NCBI RefSeq assembly: GCF_050314555.1
Contig: NZ_JBNPNH010000009.1
Span: 1-64,000, forward strand
Source: Spyradosoma sp004558035
GTDB taxonomy: Bacteria > Verrucomicrobiota > Verrucomicrobiia > Opitutales > UBA953
Reading direction: 5' to 3'
Length of the DNA stretch: 64,000 nt
A program made the position numbers and the translations under genes. Positions 41,146-50,612 of the stretch are shown here, piece after piece. The first letter of the stretch is position 1, and every line of letters begins with the position of its first letter. The notes below the pieces were generated by a model. That model searched no databases. It was not told the DNA's origin and saw only the letters and a list, made by a program, of their open reading frames with translations.

Positions 41146-43107
41146 TCACCACTGATTGTTCAGGTTCTTGGTCTTGACGTCGTTCATGTCGAAGTTGCGC
41201 GTCTCGCAGCCGCGGATCGGAGCGGGAGACGTGCGCTCGAACTCGACGACGTCCACGACGTTCGCGCCCTTCTTGAGGAACGGCGCCGGGCAGTAGAGAC
41301 GCAGCTGCGGGCCGACGGGCTTGCCGTCGGGCGTGCGGCTCCAGTAGCGGCCGAGATTGTGCCCGTTGACGTAGAGCACGCCCTTGCCCCACTGCGCCAT
41401 GTCCAGGAACGTGTCGGCGGGCTTGTTCAGCGTGAACGTGCCGCGGAAGTGCGCGCCGGGCATGTCCTTCTCCTGCGCCTTCGCCTTCTGCGCGTTCACG
41501 ACGGATTCCTCCGAAAGCGTCTTGGGCACGACGGTCCATTTCTTGAGCGGGGCGCCGTCGAGCTTCACTTCGCCGACGATGCCCTTGCGGTCGCTCTCCA
41601 TCGTGCCGCCGTAGTTGATGTGTCCCATGCCCTCGACCATGATTTCGAGCTGCGCGGGCTTCGCGCGCGCGGGAACGGCGATGTCCGTCTTCTTCAGGCG
41701 GCGGTCGACGGTCGCGATGAGCTTGCCGTCGAGATAGACGTGCGCGTAGTCGTGAATGCCGTCGTAGCTGAGCGTTCCCGCCGCGCCCGCGGGAACGGTC
41801 GTGCGGTAGAACGCGAGCCCCTGGTTCTGGCCGAACGCCTCGAAGTACGGCGCGTCGTTGAACTTGCCGCCGTTCTTGAGCGGCTGAAGGTTGTCGCGCA
41901 GATTGGCGAAGAACTTGGGCGTGAACTCCTTGACCTCCGTGACGGGAATCGGCTTCGGGAGCGCGGGGAGCTTTTCCTTGCCCTTGAGCGCGTTCGCGAT
42001 GATTTCGCGGTACTGGTGATATTCCTTCGTCGGGCGCCCCTGCTCGTCGATGGGCGAGCCGTAGTCGTAGCTCGTCAGGTCGGTGTGGTAGTCGCCGCCG
42101 AACTCCTTGCGCGGGTCGTTGTTCGCTCCTGCGGTGAAGCCGAAGTTCGTGCCGCCGTGCACGGGGAAGACGCTGAACGAGCGCCCCGTCTCCATGTACC
42201 AGCGGATGTTGCCGGAAAGGTTGGTCGGGTTCCAGTTGCCCTCGCCCCAGCGGCGCAGCCAGCCCGGATACGTCTCGGAGGAAAACACGGGAACGCCGGG
42301 ATTCTTTTCGTTGGCGGTTTTCCAGTGGTTGTCGCTCGTTCCCGGGTCGAGCCCGACGGCGACGTCCTTGTCCGGATAAATCAGCCCGCCGAGGTGGTAG
42401 TGCGACGCGCCGTCGGACATGTAGAACGGCCCGAAGCCCTCCTTTTCCCAAAATTCCTTGAGCCATTTCAGATACGAGACCTCCTTGCGCGGCCAGCTCC
42501 CGTATTCGTTCTCGATCTGCGTCATCAGAATCGGGCCGCCGTTCTTCGCGAGGAACGGCCTGGCGATCTTCGCCATCTCCTTCAGGTAGCGCGTCTGCGC
42601 CTTCATGAAGTTCTTGTCGGAGACGGTGCGGATCTTCGCGCCCTTTTCCTTGAGCAGATACGAGGGCAGCCCGCCGAAGTCCCACTCGCCGCAGATGTAC
42701 GGACCGGGGCGGAAAAGCACCCACATGCCGTTTTCCTGGCAGAGGCGGAGAAACGCGGCGATGTCGCGGTTGCCCGTCTTGAAGTCGAAGGAGCCGTCGG
42801 GCTGCTCGAAGTCGTTCCACATGGTGTAGAACGCGATCGTGTTCAGCCCCATCGCCTTGCACATCTTGATGCGGTGATCCCAGTATTCGCGCGGAATGCG
42901 CTGCGGGTGCATCTCGCCGCCGCGGATCTGGAACGGCTTCCCGTCGAGCAGGAAGATGCCGTCGTTTTTGTTCGCCGGATTTTCCGCGAACTCGAACTTC
43001 ACGGCCTTCGGCGCCTTCTTCTGCTGCGCGAACGCGGCGGGAACGCCGGAAGACAGCGCGAGCGTTCCGGCGAGCAGTGCAATGACAAGTTTGGAGATTT
43101 TCTTCAT
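41146..43107 (-). CDS. Secreted beta-galactosidase, glycoside hydrolase family 35
   Basis: 653 aa with a signal peptide (MKKISKLVIALLAGTLALSS...AFA). The GH35 TIM barrel starts at FLLDGKPFQIRGGEMHPQRIP; acid/base Glu201 in TQIENEYGS and nucleophile Glu278 in FSSETYPGW; PGPYICGEWDFGGLP and HGGTNFGFT are family hallmarks. C-terminal beta domains include galactose-binding jelly-roll segments (YVNGHNLGRYW). Retaining enzyme that removes terminal beta-galactose from glycans; together with GH95 it could trim mucin-type or milk oligosaccharides. Followed by a terminator at 41086. Confidence 0.95.
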   Translation of the reverse strand: MKKISKLVIALLAGTLALSSGVPAAFAQQKKAPKAVKFEFAENPANKNDGIFLLDGKPFQIRGGEMHPQRIPREYWDHRIKMCKAMGLNTIAFYTMWNDFEQPDGSFDFKTGNRDIAAFLRLCQENGMWVLFRPGPYICGEWDFGGLPSYLLKEKGAKIRTVSDKNFMKAQTRYLKEMAKIARPFLAKNGGPILMTQIENEYGSWPRKEVSYLKWLKEFWEKEGFGPFYMSDGASHYHLGGLIYPDKDVAVGLDPGTSDNHWKTANEKNPGVPVFSSETYPGWLRRWGEGNWNPTNLSGNIRWYMETGRSFSVFPVHGGTNFGFTAGANNDPRKEFGGDYHTDLTSYDYGSPIDEQGRPTKEYHQYREIIANALKGKEKLPALPKPIPVTEVKEFTPKFFANLRDNLQPLKNGGKFNDAPYFEAFGQNQGLAFYRTTVPAGAAGTLSYDGIHDYAHVYLDGKLIATVDRRLKKTDIAVPARAKPAQLEIMVEGMGHINYGGTMESDRKGIVGEVKLDGAPLKKWTVVPKTLSEESVVNAQKAKAQEKDMPGAHFRGTFTLNKPADTFLDMAQWGKGVLYVNGHNLGRYWSRTPDGKPVGPQLRLYCPAPFLKKGANVVDVVEFERTSPAPIRGCETRNFDMNDVKTKNLNNQW

Positions 43108-43249
43108 GGTTTTTAAGGGGATTGAAAGGGGATTACGGGGAGAATCAAAAGGTTAAAGAATCTGAAGAATCAAGCGGCGCCAAGGGCGTTTTTCGTGAAC
43201 CGAAGCGCGTTCCCGAAATCCGCCCCGGACCGCCTGAGCTTTTCGCGTC

Positions 43250-44185
43250 TCATTCCCAGTCCAGACCGACGTCGATCCAGGGAACGTTGTGAGTGAGCGC
43301 GCCGCACGAAACGAAGTCCGCGCCGACCGCGCCGAGCGTCGGCAGGCTTTCCAGCGAAACGCCGCCGCTGATTTCCGTCCACGCCGCGTCGCCGATCAGC
43401 GCGACCGCGCGCTTCAGGTTCTCCACGGAAAAATTGTCCAGCAGAATGACGTCCGCGCCCGCCTCGAGTACGGGCGGAATCTGTTCGAGCCGATCGACCT
43501 CGACCTCGCTGGGAATGTCCGGACGGCGTTCCCGCGCGCGCCGCACGAGCTCCGCGAGCGCCGAGCCCGCCGTCGCCTCGTCCGCCGCGAGATGGTTGTC
43601 CTTGAGCATGAGCTGGTCGAAGAGCCCGAGGCGATGGTTCCAGCCGCCGCCGCACGCGACCGCGTACTTGTCGAGCACGCGGTGGCCGGGCGTCGTCTTG
43701 CGCGTGTCGAGCAGACGCGTCTTCACGTCTCCGAGCGCGGCGACGTGACGCGCGGTCTGCGTCGCGATGCCGCTCATGCGCTGCAGAAAATTCAGCATGA
43801 CGCGCTCCGCCGTCAGCATTTCCGCGGCGTCCCCGCGGATCGTCGCGACGACCGTGCCCGCGGGAACGGCGTCGCCGTCCTTCGCGAAAAATTCGGCGGA
43901 CGCGTTCCCGCCGTAAATCTTCAGGATCGCGGGAATCATGCTCAGCCCCGAAAGCGTGCAGGGCTTGCGCGCGACCAGATCCGCGGCGGCGGTCTTGCCG
44001 CGCGGCGCGGAAATCTCCGTCGTCGGATCGCCCGCGCGGGCGGGACGCATCGCGGAGACGAGCCCCTCGCCGGCGACGTCCTCGTCGCGCGCGAGACTCA
44101 CGATTTTTTCGATGTAGGCGGGATCGATGTTTTCCCAGGCGAGGCGGTGCGCCATGCCGGACATTGCGTCGAGTGACTTTTTCAT
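43250..44185 (-). CDS. nadC: Nicotinate-nucleotide pyrophosphorylase (carboxylating)
   Basis: Converts quinolinate and PRPP to nicotinate mononucleotide in NAD synthesis. About 311 aa from the ATG at 44185 (MKKSLDAMSGMAHRL); upstream frame to 44224 is unsupported. Motifs: LNFLQRMSGIAT, RLLDTRKTTPGHR, GGWNHRLGLFDQLMLKDNH, EVEVDRLEQ, ILLDNFS, EISGGVS. nadA and nadB are not adjacent. Follows the ClC gene by 76 bp on the same strand; nadK lies nearby but divergent. Confidence 0.95.
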   Translation of the reverse strand: MKKSLDAMSGMAHRLAWENIDPAYIEKIVSLARDEDVAGEGLVSAMRPARAGDPTTEISAPRGKTAAADLVARKPCTLSGLSMIPAILKIYGGNASAEFFAKDGDAVPAGTVVATIRGDAAEMLTAERVMLNFLQRMSGIATQTARHVAALGDVKTRLLDTRKTTPGHRVLDKYAVACGGGWNHRLGLFDQLMLKDNHLAADEATAGSALAELVRRARERRPDIPSEVEVDRLEQIPPVLEAGADVILLDNFSVENLKRAVALIGDAAWTEISGGVSLESLPTLGAVGADFVSCGALTHNVPWIDVGLDWE

Positions 44186-44261
44186 GATGCCGACAATGAA
44201 ACCCGCCCTGCCCCGCCCGCGCAAACTTCTTTTTCTCCGCCCGACGAGGAAACGCGCGGCG

Positions 44262-45983
44262 TCACATCTCGTTGAAGTGCATTTCCGCGCGGAGGACGTC
44301 GTGCAGCGTGACGACGCCGACGAGGCGCCCCGCCCCGTCCTCGACGACGACGAGCCCGTCCGCCGCCTCGATCAGCAGACGCTCGACTTCACGGATCCGC
44401 GTCTCGCGGGAACACGCGGGAACGCCCCGCAGCGGAAGCGCGCCGACGGAGAAGTCGCCGCCGCGGGCGAGAGCCGCCTCCAGCGTCTCGCGCAGGACGA
44501 GCCCGCGCGCGCGCCCCGCGCCGTCCGCGACCGGGAAGCGCGCGAAGCCGTACTCTGCGAGCAGCGCGGCGGCGTCGGCGGCGGAAGCGTCCTCGCGCAG
44601 CGTGCGCGGCGCGAAATTGGCGATGCGCGACACCGGGGAATCCTGCCACGCGCGCAGGTCGCGCGGCGGAATGACGCGCGAAATCTCCTTGCCGTCCTGC
44701 GCGAGCACTTCGTCGTAAAAACCGTTTTTCGAGAAAAATTTCGAGACGGCGACGCTGACGATTCCGCCGAGCATCAGCGCGGGAACGAGCGAAAAATGGT
44801 GCGTCATCTCGAAGACGAGCAGCACGCCCGTCACCGGCGCGCGCACGACCGAGCCGAAGCACGCGCACATGCCCACGACAGCGAGCGCGGAAACCTCCTC
44901 CGCGCCGACCGCGGGAACGCAGAGCGCGAGCGCGCCCGCGAGCGCCGCGCCGCAGGTGCCGCCGAAGAACAGCGCCGGAGCGAAGATGCCGCCGCAGCCG
45001 CCCAGCCCGTAGCAGAGCGCCGTCGCCAGCAGCTTCGCGCCCAGAAGCAGCGCCGCGACGCCCCACGCGAGCTCCGCGTTCAGCGCCGCGCTCAGGTCGC
45101 CGTAGCCGAGCGAAAAGACGCCCAGCCGCCCCGTCGCGAGAAAGACCGCGCTCCCGATCGCCCAGACGCAGAGCGCGCCGACGACGATCTTCGCCGCCGC
45201 GGGAACGCGCGGGAACGCCGTCCGCCCGCGCGCGCGCACGCCCAGCGCGAGCTTCTGAAACGCCGCGCCCGCGAGAGAGGCGAGCGCCGCGATCGGCGGC
45301 GTGAAGACGTACACCGCCCAATTCGCGCGCACCGTCGCCGGAATCGTGAAGACCGACGCGTCGCCCATGAAGAAATGCGCCGTCAGCGCGCCCGTGACAG
45401 CGGCGATCAGAATCGCGCCGATCAGGCGGCTGTTCAGATTTTCGACGACCTCCTCGAGCACGAACGCGACCGCCGCCATCGGCGCGTTGAAGATCGCCGC
45501 CAGCCCCGCCGCCGCGCCCGCCGCCGCCGCCTCGCGCCGCATGTGCGCGGGAACGCCGAGCGCGCCCGCGAGATTCGACGCCGCGCCGCCGCCGATCTGC
45601 ACCATCGGCCCCTCGTTCCCGAGCGAACAGCCGCCGCCGACCGTCAGCGCGCTCCCGAGAAACTTCGTCCACGTCGTGCGCCAGCGCACGACGCCGAAAT
45701 CCTTCCAGAACGCGAGCTTGAGCTGCGGGCTGCCGCTCCCGGCGGCGTCCGGACAGAAGCGCGTGACGAGCAGCGCCGCCGTCGTCGCCGTTCCCGCGAG
45801 CGCGAGCAGCGAATACAGCAGAAATTCCGGCGCGCTCAGCCGCGCGAAGCGCGCGACGCCGTTTTCGTAAAGCCAGTGAATCGAGTTCTGGAACGCGACC
45901 GCCGCCAGCCCTGCCGCGACGCCGCACAGCACCGGCCGCGCGACGATCTTCCACCTGGCATTTTTCTCGCCGAAAATCTTCAT
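44262..45983 (-). CDS. ClC-type chloride channel/antiporter with CBS domains
   Basis: About 573 aa from the ATG at 45983. ClC core about 15-420 with many membrane helices. Selectivity motifs: AGSGSPQ (GSGIP type, Ser83), GNEGP at 122-126 with gating Glu124 (usually GREGP; the Arg is replaced by Asn), and GGIFAPALFFGG (GxFxP). Two CBS domains make up the C-terminal 130 residues, ending RLVGVVTLHDVL, suggesting nucleotide control. Upstream frame to 46364 overlaps nadK antisense and is not part of the gene. Divergent from nadK across 130 bp. Confidence 0.93.
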   Translation of the reverse strand: MKIFGEKNARWKIVARPVLCGVAAGLAAVAFQNSIHWLYENGVARFARLSAPEFLLYSLLALAGTATTAALLVTRFCPDAAGSGSPQLKLAFWKDFGVVRWRTTWTKFLGSALTVGGGCSLGNEGPMVQIGGGAASNLAGALGVPAHMRREAAAAGAAAGLAAIFNAPMAAVAFVLEEVVENLNSRLIGAILIAAVTGALTAHFFMGDASVFTIPATVRANWAVYVFTPPIAALASLAGAAFQKLALGVRARGRTAFPRVPAAAKIVVGALCVWAIGSAVFLATGRLGVFSLGYGDLSAALNAELAWGVAALLLGAKLLATALCYGLGGCGGIFAPALFFGGTCGAALAGALALCVPAVGAEEVSALAVVGMCACFGSVVRAPVTGVLLVFEMTHHFSLVPALMLGGIVSVAVSKFFSKNGFYDEVLAQDGKEISRVIPPRDLRAWQDSPVSRIANFAPRTLREDASAADAAALLAEYGFARFPVADGAGRARGLVLRETLEAALARGGDFSVGALPLRGVPACSRETRIREVERLLIEAADGLVVVEDGAGRLVGVVTLHDVLRAEMHFNEM

Positions 45984-46077
45984 CGTTTTTCCGGACGATT
46001 TTTTAGGCTTCGGCGCGCGACGCAATCCAGATTTCGCGGGAACCGTCTCCCGTTTTCCCGGACGCCTTTCTTTAAGC

Positions 46078-46106
46078 TTTAAGATTCGGGCGGCAGGTTC
46101 TATCCT
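46078..46106 (+). promoter_or_regulatory. Leaderless-type promoter of nadK-dinB
   Basis: TTTAAG (46078-46083), 17-bp spacer, TATCCT (46101-46106), then seven bases CGCGGAC and the ATG at 46114, so transcription should start at the initiation codon. No Shine-Dalgarno. Confidence 0.45.
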
Positions 46107-46113
46107 CGCGGAC

Positions 46114-46941
46114 ATGAAAATTTCCCGAATCGCGATCATCTGGAACTGCGCGAAGCCCGGCGCCGAAGCGTGCCTGGACGCCGTCGTCGCCGTCGCCGAA
46201 AAGCACGGAATCGCGACGCAGATCTCCAAGAACCATCCGATCGACCGGGACGTGCTCGCGGGAACGCAGCTGTGCTGCGTGATCGGCGGCGACGGCACGA
46301 TTCTCGGCGTCGTCGAGAGCGCCGTGCTGAACCGCGTGCCGATCTTCGGCATCAATCTGGGCAAGCTCGGCTATCTCGCGAATTATTCGGCGAAGGACAT
46401 CGAGCGCGATCTCGAGGACGCGCTCGCGGGGCGCTGCCGCAGAGTCTCGCGCTCGCTGCTCGAATGCGCGCTCGCGAACGATCCCGCGGGAACGCGCCGC
46501 CTCGCGCTCAACGACGTCGTCATCAAGGCGAGCGAAAACTTCCAGATGACGGCGCTGCGCGTCGATTCCGTGGAGCACGGCACGATCAACACCTTCCGCG
46601 CGGACGGGCTGATCTTTTCCACCGCGACGGGCTCGACCGCCTACAGCCTCGGCGCCGGCGGTCCGCTGATCCACACCGACGCGGACGTCTTCGCGCTCAC
46701 GCCGCTGTGCCCGCACACGCTCTCCAACCGCGCGGTCGTGCTCCCGCGCGGCATGACGATCCGCGTGGACGACGTTTCCGCCGGCGTCCCGACGGGCATT
46801 TCCATCGACGGGAACGCCCCGCTTTCCGGCAAAGGCGCGTTCCCGCTGACGATCCGCATGTCCGACGCGCGCGTGGAAATTCTCCAGCCGCCGACGCTCT
46901 CGGAATTCGAGATTCTTCGGACGAAGCTCCGTTGGGTCTGA
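46114..46941 (+). CDS. nadK: NAD kinase
   Basis: Phosphorylates NAD to NADP. 275 aa, compact bacterial type. GGDGT motif with Asp60 (VIGGDGTIL), FGINLGKLGYLA, LNDVVIKASE, FRADGLIFSTATGSTAYSLGAGGPL and SIDGNAPL are all characteristic. First gene of a two-gene unit with dinB (35 bp apart). The coding sequence carries several copies of the dispersed word in different frames (AGT, GNA, AFP). Confidence 0.96.
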   Translation: MKISRIAIIWNCAKPGAEACLDAVVAVAEKHGIATQISKNHPIDRDVLAGTQLCCVIGGDGTILGVVESAVLNRVPIFGINLGKLGYLANYSAKDIERDLEDALAGRCRRVSRSLLECALANDPAGTRRLALNDVVIKASENFQMTALRVDSVEHGTINTFRADGLIFSTATGSTAYSLGAGGPLIHTDADVFALTPLCPHTLSNRAVVLPRGMTIRVDDVSAGVPTGISIDGNAPLSGKGAFPLTIRMSDARVEILQPPTLSEFEILRTKLRWV

Positions 46942-46976
46942 GCGCGCTCCCGCGGGAACGCGCGCCGAAAAACGCG

Positions 46977-48056
46977 ATGCGCAAAATCATCCACATCGAC
47001 ATGGACGCGTTCTTCGCGTCGGTGGAACAGCGCGACGCCCCCGAGCTGCGCGGTCTTCCCGTCGCCGTCGCGCGCGACGCGCCGCGCAGCGTCGTCACGA
47101 CCGCGAGCTACGAAGCGCGCCGCTACGGCGTCCGTTCCGCGCTTTCCGTCGCGAAGGCGAAACGGCTCTGTCCGCGCCTCGTGCTCGTGCCGCCGCGCAT
47201 GGGCGTGTACAAAAAGATCTCCGCGCGCATCCGCGAAATCTTCGGGCGCTACACGGAGCTCGTCGAGCCGCTCTCGATCGACGAGGCGTTTCTCGACGTC
47301 ACGGACAATCCCGAGGGCAAGACCGCCACGCGGATCGCGAAGGAAATCAGGGCGGCGATAAGAAACGAGCTCGGGCTGACGGCGTCCGCGGGCGTCTCCT
47401 ACAACAAGTTTCTCGCGAAGATCGCGTCCGACCTGCGCAAGCCCGACGGGCTCTCGCGCATTCTGCCCAAGGACGCGGAAGCGTTCCTGGAACGGCTGCC
47501 GATCGAGGCGTTTTACGGCGTCGGCCCCGCGACCGCGCGGCGCATGCGCGAGCTCGGCGTCACGGACGGCGCGACGCTGAAGGCGCGTTCCCGCGAGGAG
47601 CTCGAAACGCATTTCGGGAAGGTCGGCGAATGGCTTTACGAAATCGTGCGCGGGCGCGACGAACGTCCCGTGCGTCCGGACCGCGAACGGAAATCCGTCG
47701 GCGTCGAGGACACGTTCCCGCAGGATTTCGTCGGCTTCGACGCCTGCGCGGAAGCGCTCGGGCCGATCGTCGCGGAGCTGCTCCTCCGCCTCGAAAACGC
47801 CGCCTTTCTCGGAAGCACGCTGACGCTGAAGATCAAATTTTCCGATTTTTCGCAGATCACGCGCTCGCGGACGCGGGAACGCGTCTTCGACGGCAGGGCG
47901 GACGTCGAGGGAACGGCGCTCGCCCTGCTCCGCGAGCACCTGCCGCCGCGCAAGCCCGTGCGTCTGCTCGGCGTGACGATTTCCCGCGCCGCTCCCGCGC
48001 CCGCGCGCCGCGACCCGAGCCAGCTCGAACTGCCTTTGGAAAGTGGAGGAGTTTAA
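46977..48056 (+). CDS. dinB: DNA polymerase IV (Y family)
   Basis: 359 aa from the ATG at 46977. Palm motifs: IIHIDMDAFFASVEQRD with Asp8/Asp10, and SIDEAFLDVT with Asp102 and Glu103. TTASYEARRYGVRSALSVAKA and GVSYNKFLAKIASDLRKPDG are typical DinB. The little-finger domain extends to about 345; the C-terminal QLELPL is a likely beta-clamp binding motif. Error-prone lesion-bypass polymerase. No LexA-like operator was recognised in the short upstream gap. Confidence 0.96.
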   Translation: MRKIIHIDMDAFFASVEQRDAPELRGLPVAVARDAPRSVVTTASYEARRYGVRSALSVAKAKRLCPRLVLVPPRMGVYKKISARIREIFGRYTELVEPLSIDEAFLDVTDNPEGKTATRIAKEIRAAIRNELGLTASAGVSYNKFLAKIASDLRKPDGLSRILPKDAEAFLERLPIEAFYGVGPATARRMRELGVTDGATLKARSREELETHFGKVGEWLYEIVRGRDERPVRPDRERKSVGVEDTFPQDFVGFDACAEALGPIVAELLLRLENAAFLGSTLTLKIKFSDFSQITRSRTRERVFDGRADVEGTALALLREHLPPRKPVRLLGVTISRAAPAPARRDPSQLELPLESGGV

Positions 48057-48182
48057 AAGGTCGAGGAGTTGAAGAGTAAAGAGCTTAACAGCTGAAGAGC
48101 TTAAAAGTTTAACGGTTAAGCTTTTCGGCTCTTAAACTTTTCAACTCCTAAACTTCTAAACTCCTCAACTCCTAAACGTTCC
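48057..48182. repeat. AT-rich inverted repeat between convergent dinB and rnr
   Basis: The left side has GAGTTTAAAAGG, GAGGAGTTGAAGAG, GAGCTTAACAG, AGAGCTTAAAAG units. The right side has GGCTCTTAAAC, TTTTCAACTCC, TAAACTTCTAAACTCC, TCAACTCCTAAAC, complementary in inverse order. It occupies the full gap between the two 3' ends, so it likely works as a bidirectional terminator or transcript-end stem. Confidence 0.55.
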
Positions 48183-50546
48183 TCATCGCTTCTTCTTTCC
48201 GCGGAGGGCGGCGCGCTCGACTCGGAAACGCGGCGTCTTCCCGCCGGCGGGCTTCCCCTTTTCCTCGTCTTTGCCGAGCGCCTCGGGAACGAAGCGGAAA
48301 TCCATCGTGCGGCGGAAACGGTCCACCCTCGCGATCTCCACGGGAACGGTCTGCCCGAGCCGCAGCGTCCGGCGCGTGCGCCGCCCGACGACGGCGCTCC
48401 CGTCGCCCGTGATCTGGTAGAAGTCGTCCGTCATCGACGAAAGCGGAATCAGCCCGAACGCCTGAGAAATCTTCAGCTCGACGAAGAGCCCGCGGGAACG
48501 CACGTCCGTGATCACGGCGTCGAAGACGTTCTTCTTCGGGCGCAGCGCCTCGCGCTCGAAGAATTCGAGCAGCTTGATTTTCGTCGATTCGCGCTCCGCC
48601 TCCATGGACGAGCGCTCGGTCTCGGAGATGTGTTCGGAGACGCCCTTGAGCTCTGAAAGCGAAATTGAGGGCAGCTTCTTCGCGGGCGCGCCGGGAAGGC
48701 GGTTTTTCTGCAGGTAGAAATCGAAAACGCGGTGGACCGTCAGGTCGGCGTAGCGCCGGATCGGCGAAGTGAAGTGCGCGTAGTACGTCTTCGCCAGACC
48801 GTAGTGCCCGTCCGCCTTCGGGCGGTAGCACGCCTGCTTCAGCGCGCGCAGGAAGCGGATGCGCAGCGGGTAGGCGTCCTCGCGCCCGTCGAGAATCTTG
48901 AGCAGGCGGACGACTTCCGCGCGCTTCGTCAGGTCGCCCGTCTTGATGCCGGAATCGAGCAGCTCTTCGCGCAGGTCGGCGAGCTTTTCGGGCTCGGGCG
49001 CGTCGTGCACGCGCGAGACGTACGGCAGATGATCCCGCGAAAATTCGCGCGCGACGCTCTCGTTCGCGAGCAGCATGAATTCCTCGACGAGCTGGTGAGA
49101 GGCGTCGTGCTCGACGCGCGCGATGCGGTCGGCGAAGCCGTCGGCGTCCACGTAGATCTTCACTTCGGGCATGTCGAGATCGAGCGCGCCCGCCTTCATG
49201 CGGCGTTCCCGCAGGACGGCGGCGATGCGCCAGAGCGCGCGCACGCCGCGGCGCAGCTCGTCGAGCTCGCCGTCGTTCAGATCCGCGAGCGCGCGGCCGG
49301 GATAGCCCGACTGATGCTCGGGAACGGGCGGAATGCGGCGCAGCGCGGCGTTGTCGTCCTCGTTCATCAGCGCGAACGCCTGCCCGTAGGTCAGCCGCTT
49401 GCGCGAAGCGATGACGGTGCCGGCGAACTCCGTGCGGAGGATTTCCTGTTTGTCCGAGAACGTGAAGAAGACGGACTTCGTCAGGCGGTTTTCGTTTTCG
49501 ATGAGCGAGCACAGCCCGCTCGAAAGCGCGTGCGGGAGCATCGGAATCACGGTGCCGACGAGATAGGTGGAATTGCCGCGCGCGCGCGCCTCGGCGTCGA
49601 GCGCCGTTCCCGGGCGCACGTAGTGCGAGACGTCCGCGATGTGCACGCCGACGCGCGTCGCGCCGCCCGGAAGAAATTCGATCGAGAGCGCGTCGTCGAA
49701 ATCCTTGGCGTCGTCGGGATCGATCGTGATCGTGAAGATCTTCCGCACGTCGAGGCGCCCCTTCATGTCGCGCGCGGGAACGCTCTGCGGCAGCGCCGCG
49801 GTCTCGCGACAGACGGCGTCGGGGAATTTCGGCGAAAGCCCGTAGCGGTAGAGAATCGCGCGGTATTCCGCGAGCGGCGTGTGCGAGACGCCGAGCACCT
49901 TTTCGATTTCGCCGGTCGGATTCTCGCTGCGGCGCGTCCATTCGTCGAGGCGCACGACGACTTTCTCGCCGTCCTTCGGGCGCGGGAACAGCGGCGAGCG
50001 CGCCGGATCCTGCACGAGAATCTCCATGCTCATCTTCGGATCGTCGGGAACGACGCTCCACGCGTAGCGCGTGCGCCGCAGCGTTCCCGTGGTCGTCGCG
50101 AAGGCGCGTTCGAGAATCTTCACGACGGCGCCGAACTCGTAGTCGTCGTCCGCCGCGTAGGCTTCGCGGAAACCGCCCTTGCGCCGCTTCTTTTCGATGC
50201 GCACGACGACGCGGTCGCCCGGGAGCGCGACGCCCGTGTCCTCCGCGCGGACGTGCACGGGCGGATGCGGCTCGGAGCCGTCGGCGGGCGCGTCGGGAAG
50301 CACTTTCGCCGAGCCGCCGGAGCGGAAGACGATTTTCCCGCTGACGAGATTCGCGTCCGCGGGCAGGCAGTAGCGGTCGCGCTTCACCTGCGCGATTTCG
50401 CCGTCGCGCACCATGCGCGGCACGACCTTCTTGAGGCGTGAAAAGATTTTTCCGCCGCCGCCGAGAGCCTTGTAGAGCTCGTCGAGGCGCAGCGGCACGT
50501 AGTCCTTGCGCCGCATCAGTTCGAGAATCGAATCTTTGAGTTCCAT
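48183..50546 (-). CDS. rnr: Ribonuclease R
   Basis: 3'-5' exoribonuclease of the RNB family that degrades structured RNA. 787 aa. N-terminal winged-helix-like part (MELKDSILELMRRKDYVPL), cold-shock domains, RNB core from about 235 with TITIDPDDAKDFDDALSIE (metal-binding aspartates), VGVHIADVSHYVRPGTALD, HYGLAKTYYAHFTSPIRRYADL; then an S1 domain (DVRSRGLFVELK) and a basic tail (GGKTPRFRVERAALRGKKKR). Last gene of the hldE-TIGR03790-ispF-rnr series. Confidence 0.96.
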   Translation of the reverse strand: MELKDSILELMRRKDYVPLRLDELYKALGGGGKIFSRLKKVVPRMVRDGEIAQVKRDRYCLPADANLVSGKIVFRSGGSAKVLPDAPADGSEPHPPVHVRAEDTGVALPGDRVVVRIEKKRRKGGFREAYAADDDYEFGAVVKILERAFATTTGTLRRTRYAWSVVPDDPKMSMEILVQDPARSPLFPRPKDGEKVVVRLDEWTRRSENPTGEIEKVLGVSHTPLAEYRAILYRYGLSPKFPDAVCRETAALPQSVPARDMKGRLDVRKIFTITIDPDDAKDFDDALSIEFLPGGATRVGVHIADVSHYVRPGTALDAEARARGNSTYLVGTVIPMLPHALSSGLCSLIENENRLTKSVFFTFSDKQEILRTEFAGTVIASRKRLTYGQAFALMNEDDNAALRRIPPVPEHQSGYPGRALADLNDGELDELRRGVRALWRIAAVLRERRMKAGALDLDMPEVKIYVDADGFADRIARVEHDASHQLVEEFMLLANESVAREFSRDHLPYVSRVHDAPEPEKLADLREELLDSGIKTGDLTKRAEVVRLLKILDGREDAYPLRIRFLRALKQACYRPKADGHYGLAKTYYAHFTSPIRRYADLTVHRVFDFYLQKNRLPGAPAKKLPSISLSELKGVSEHISETERSSMEAERESTKIKLLEFFEREALRPKKNVFDAVITDVRSRGLFVELKISQAFGLIPLSSMTDDFYQITGDGSAVVGRRTRRTLRLGQTVPVEIARVDRFRRTMDFRFVPEALGKDEEKGKPAGGKTPRFRVERAALRGKKKR

Positions 50547-50612
50547 GATTGAATGCTTGCTTGCAGGTGAACGAGTAATGAGCGGGTCGATCGCGGGAAC
50601 GGCACACCGACT

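Noticed and set aside
44127..46082. 651-aa plus-strand open frame opposite the ClC gene
   Set aside because: Arg-rich shadow; the minus frame contains all ClC selectivity motifs and CBS domains.
46170..48056. 628-aa plus-strand frame extending dinB upstream through nadK
   Set aside because: The N-terminal 269 residues are an out-of-frame reading of nadK; DinB begins at the ATG at 46977.
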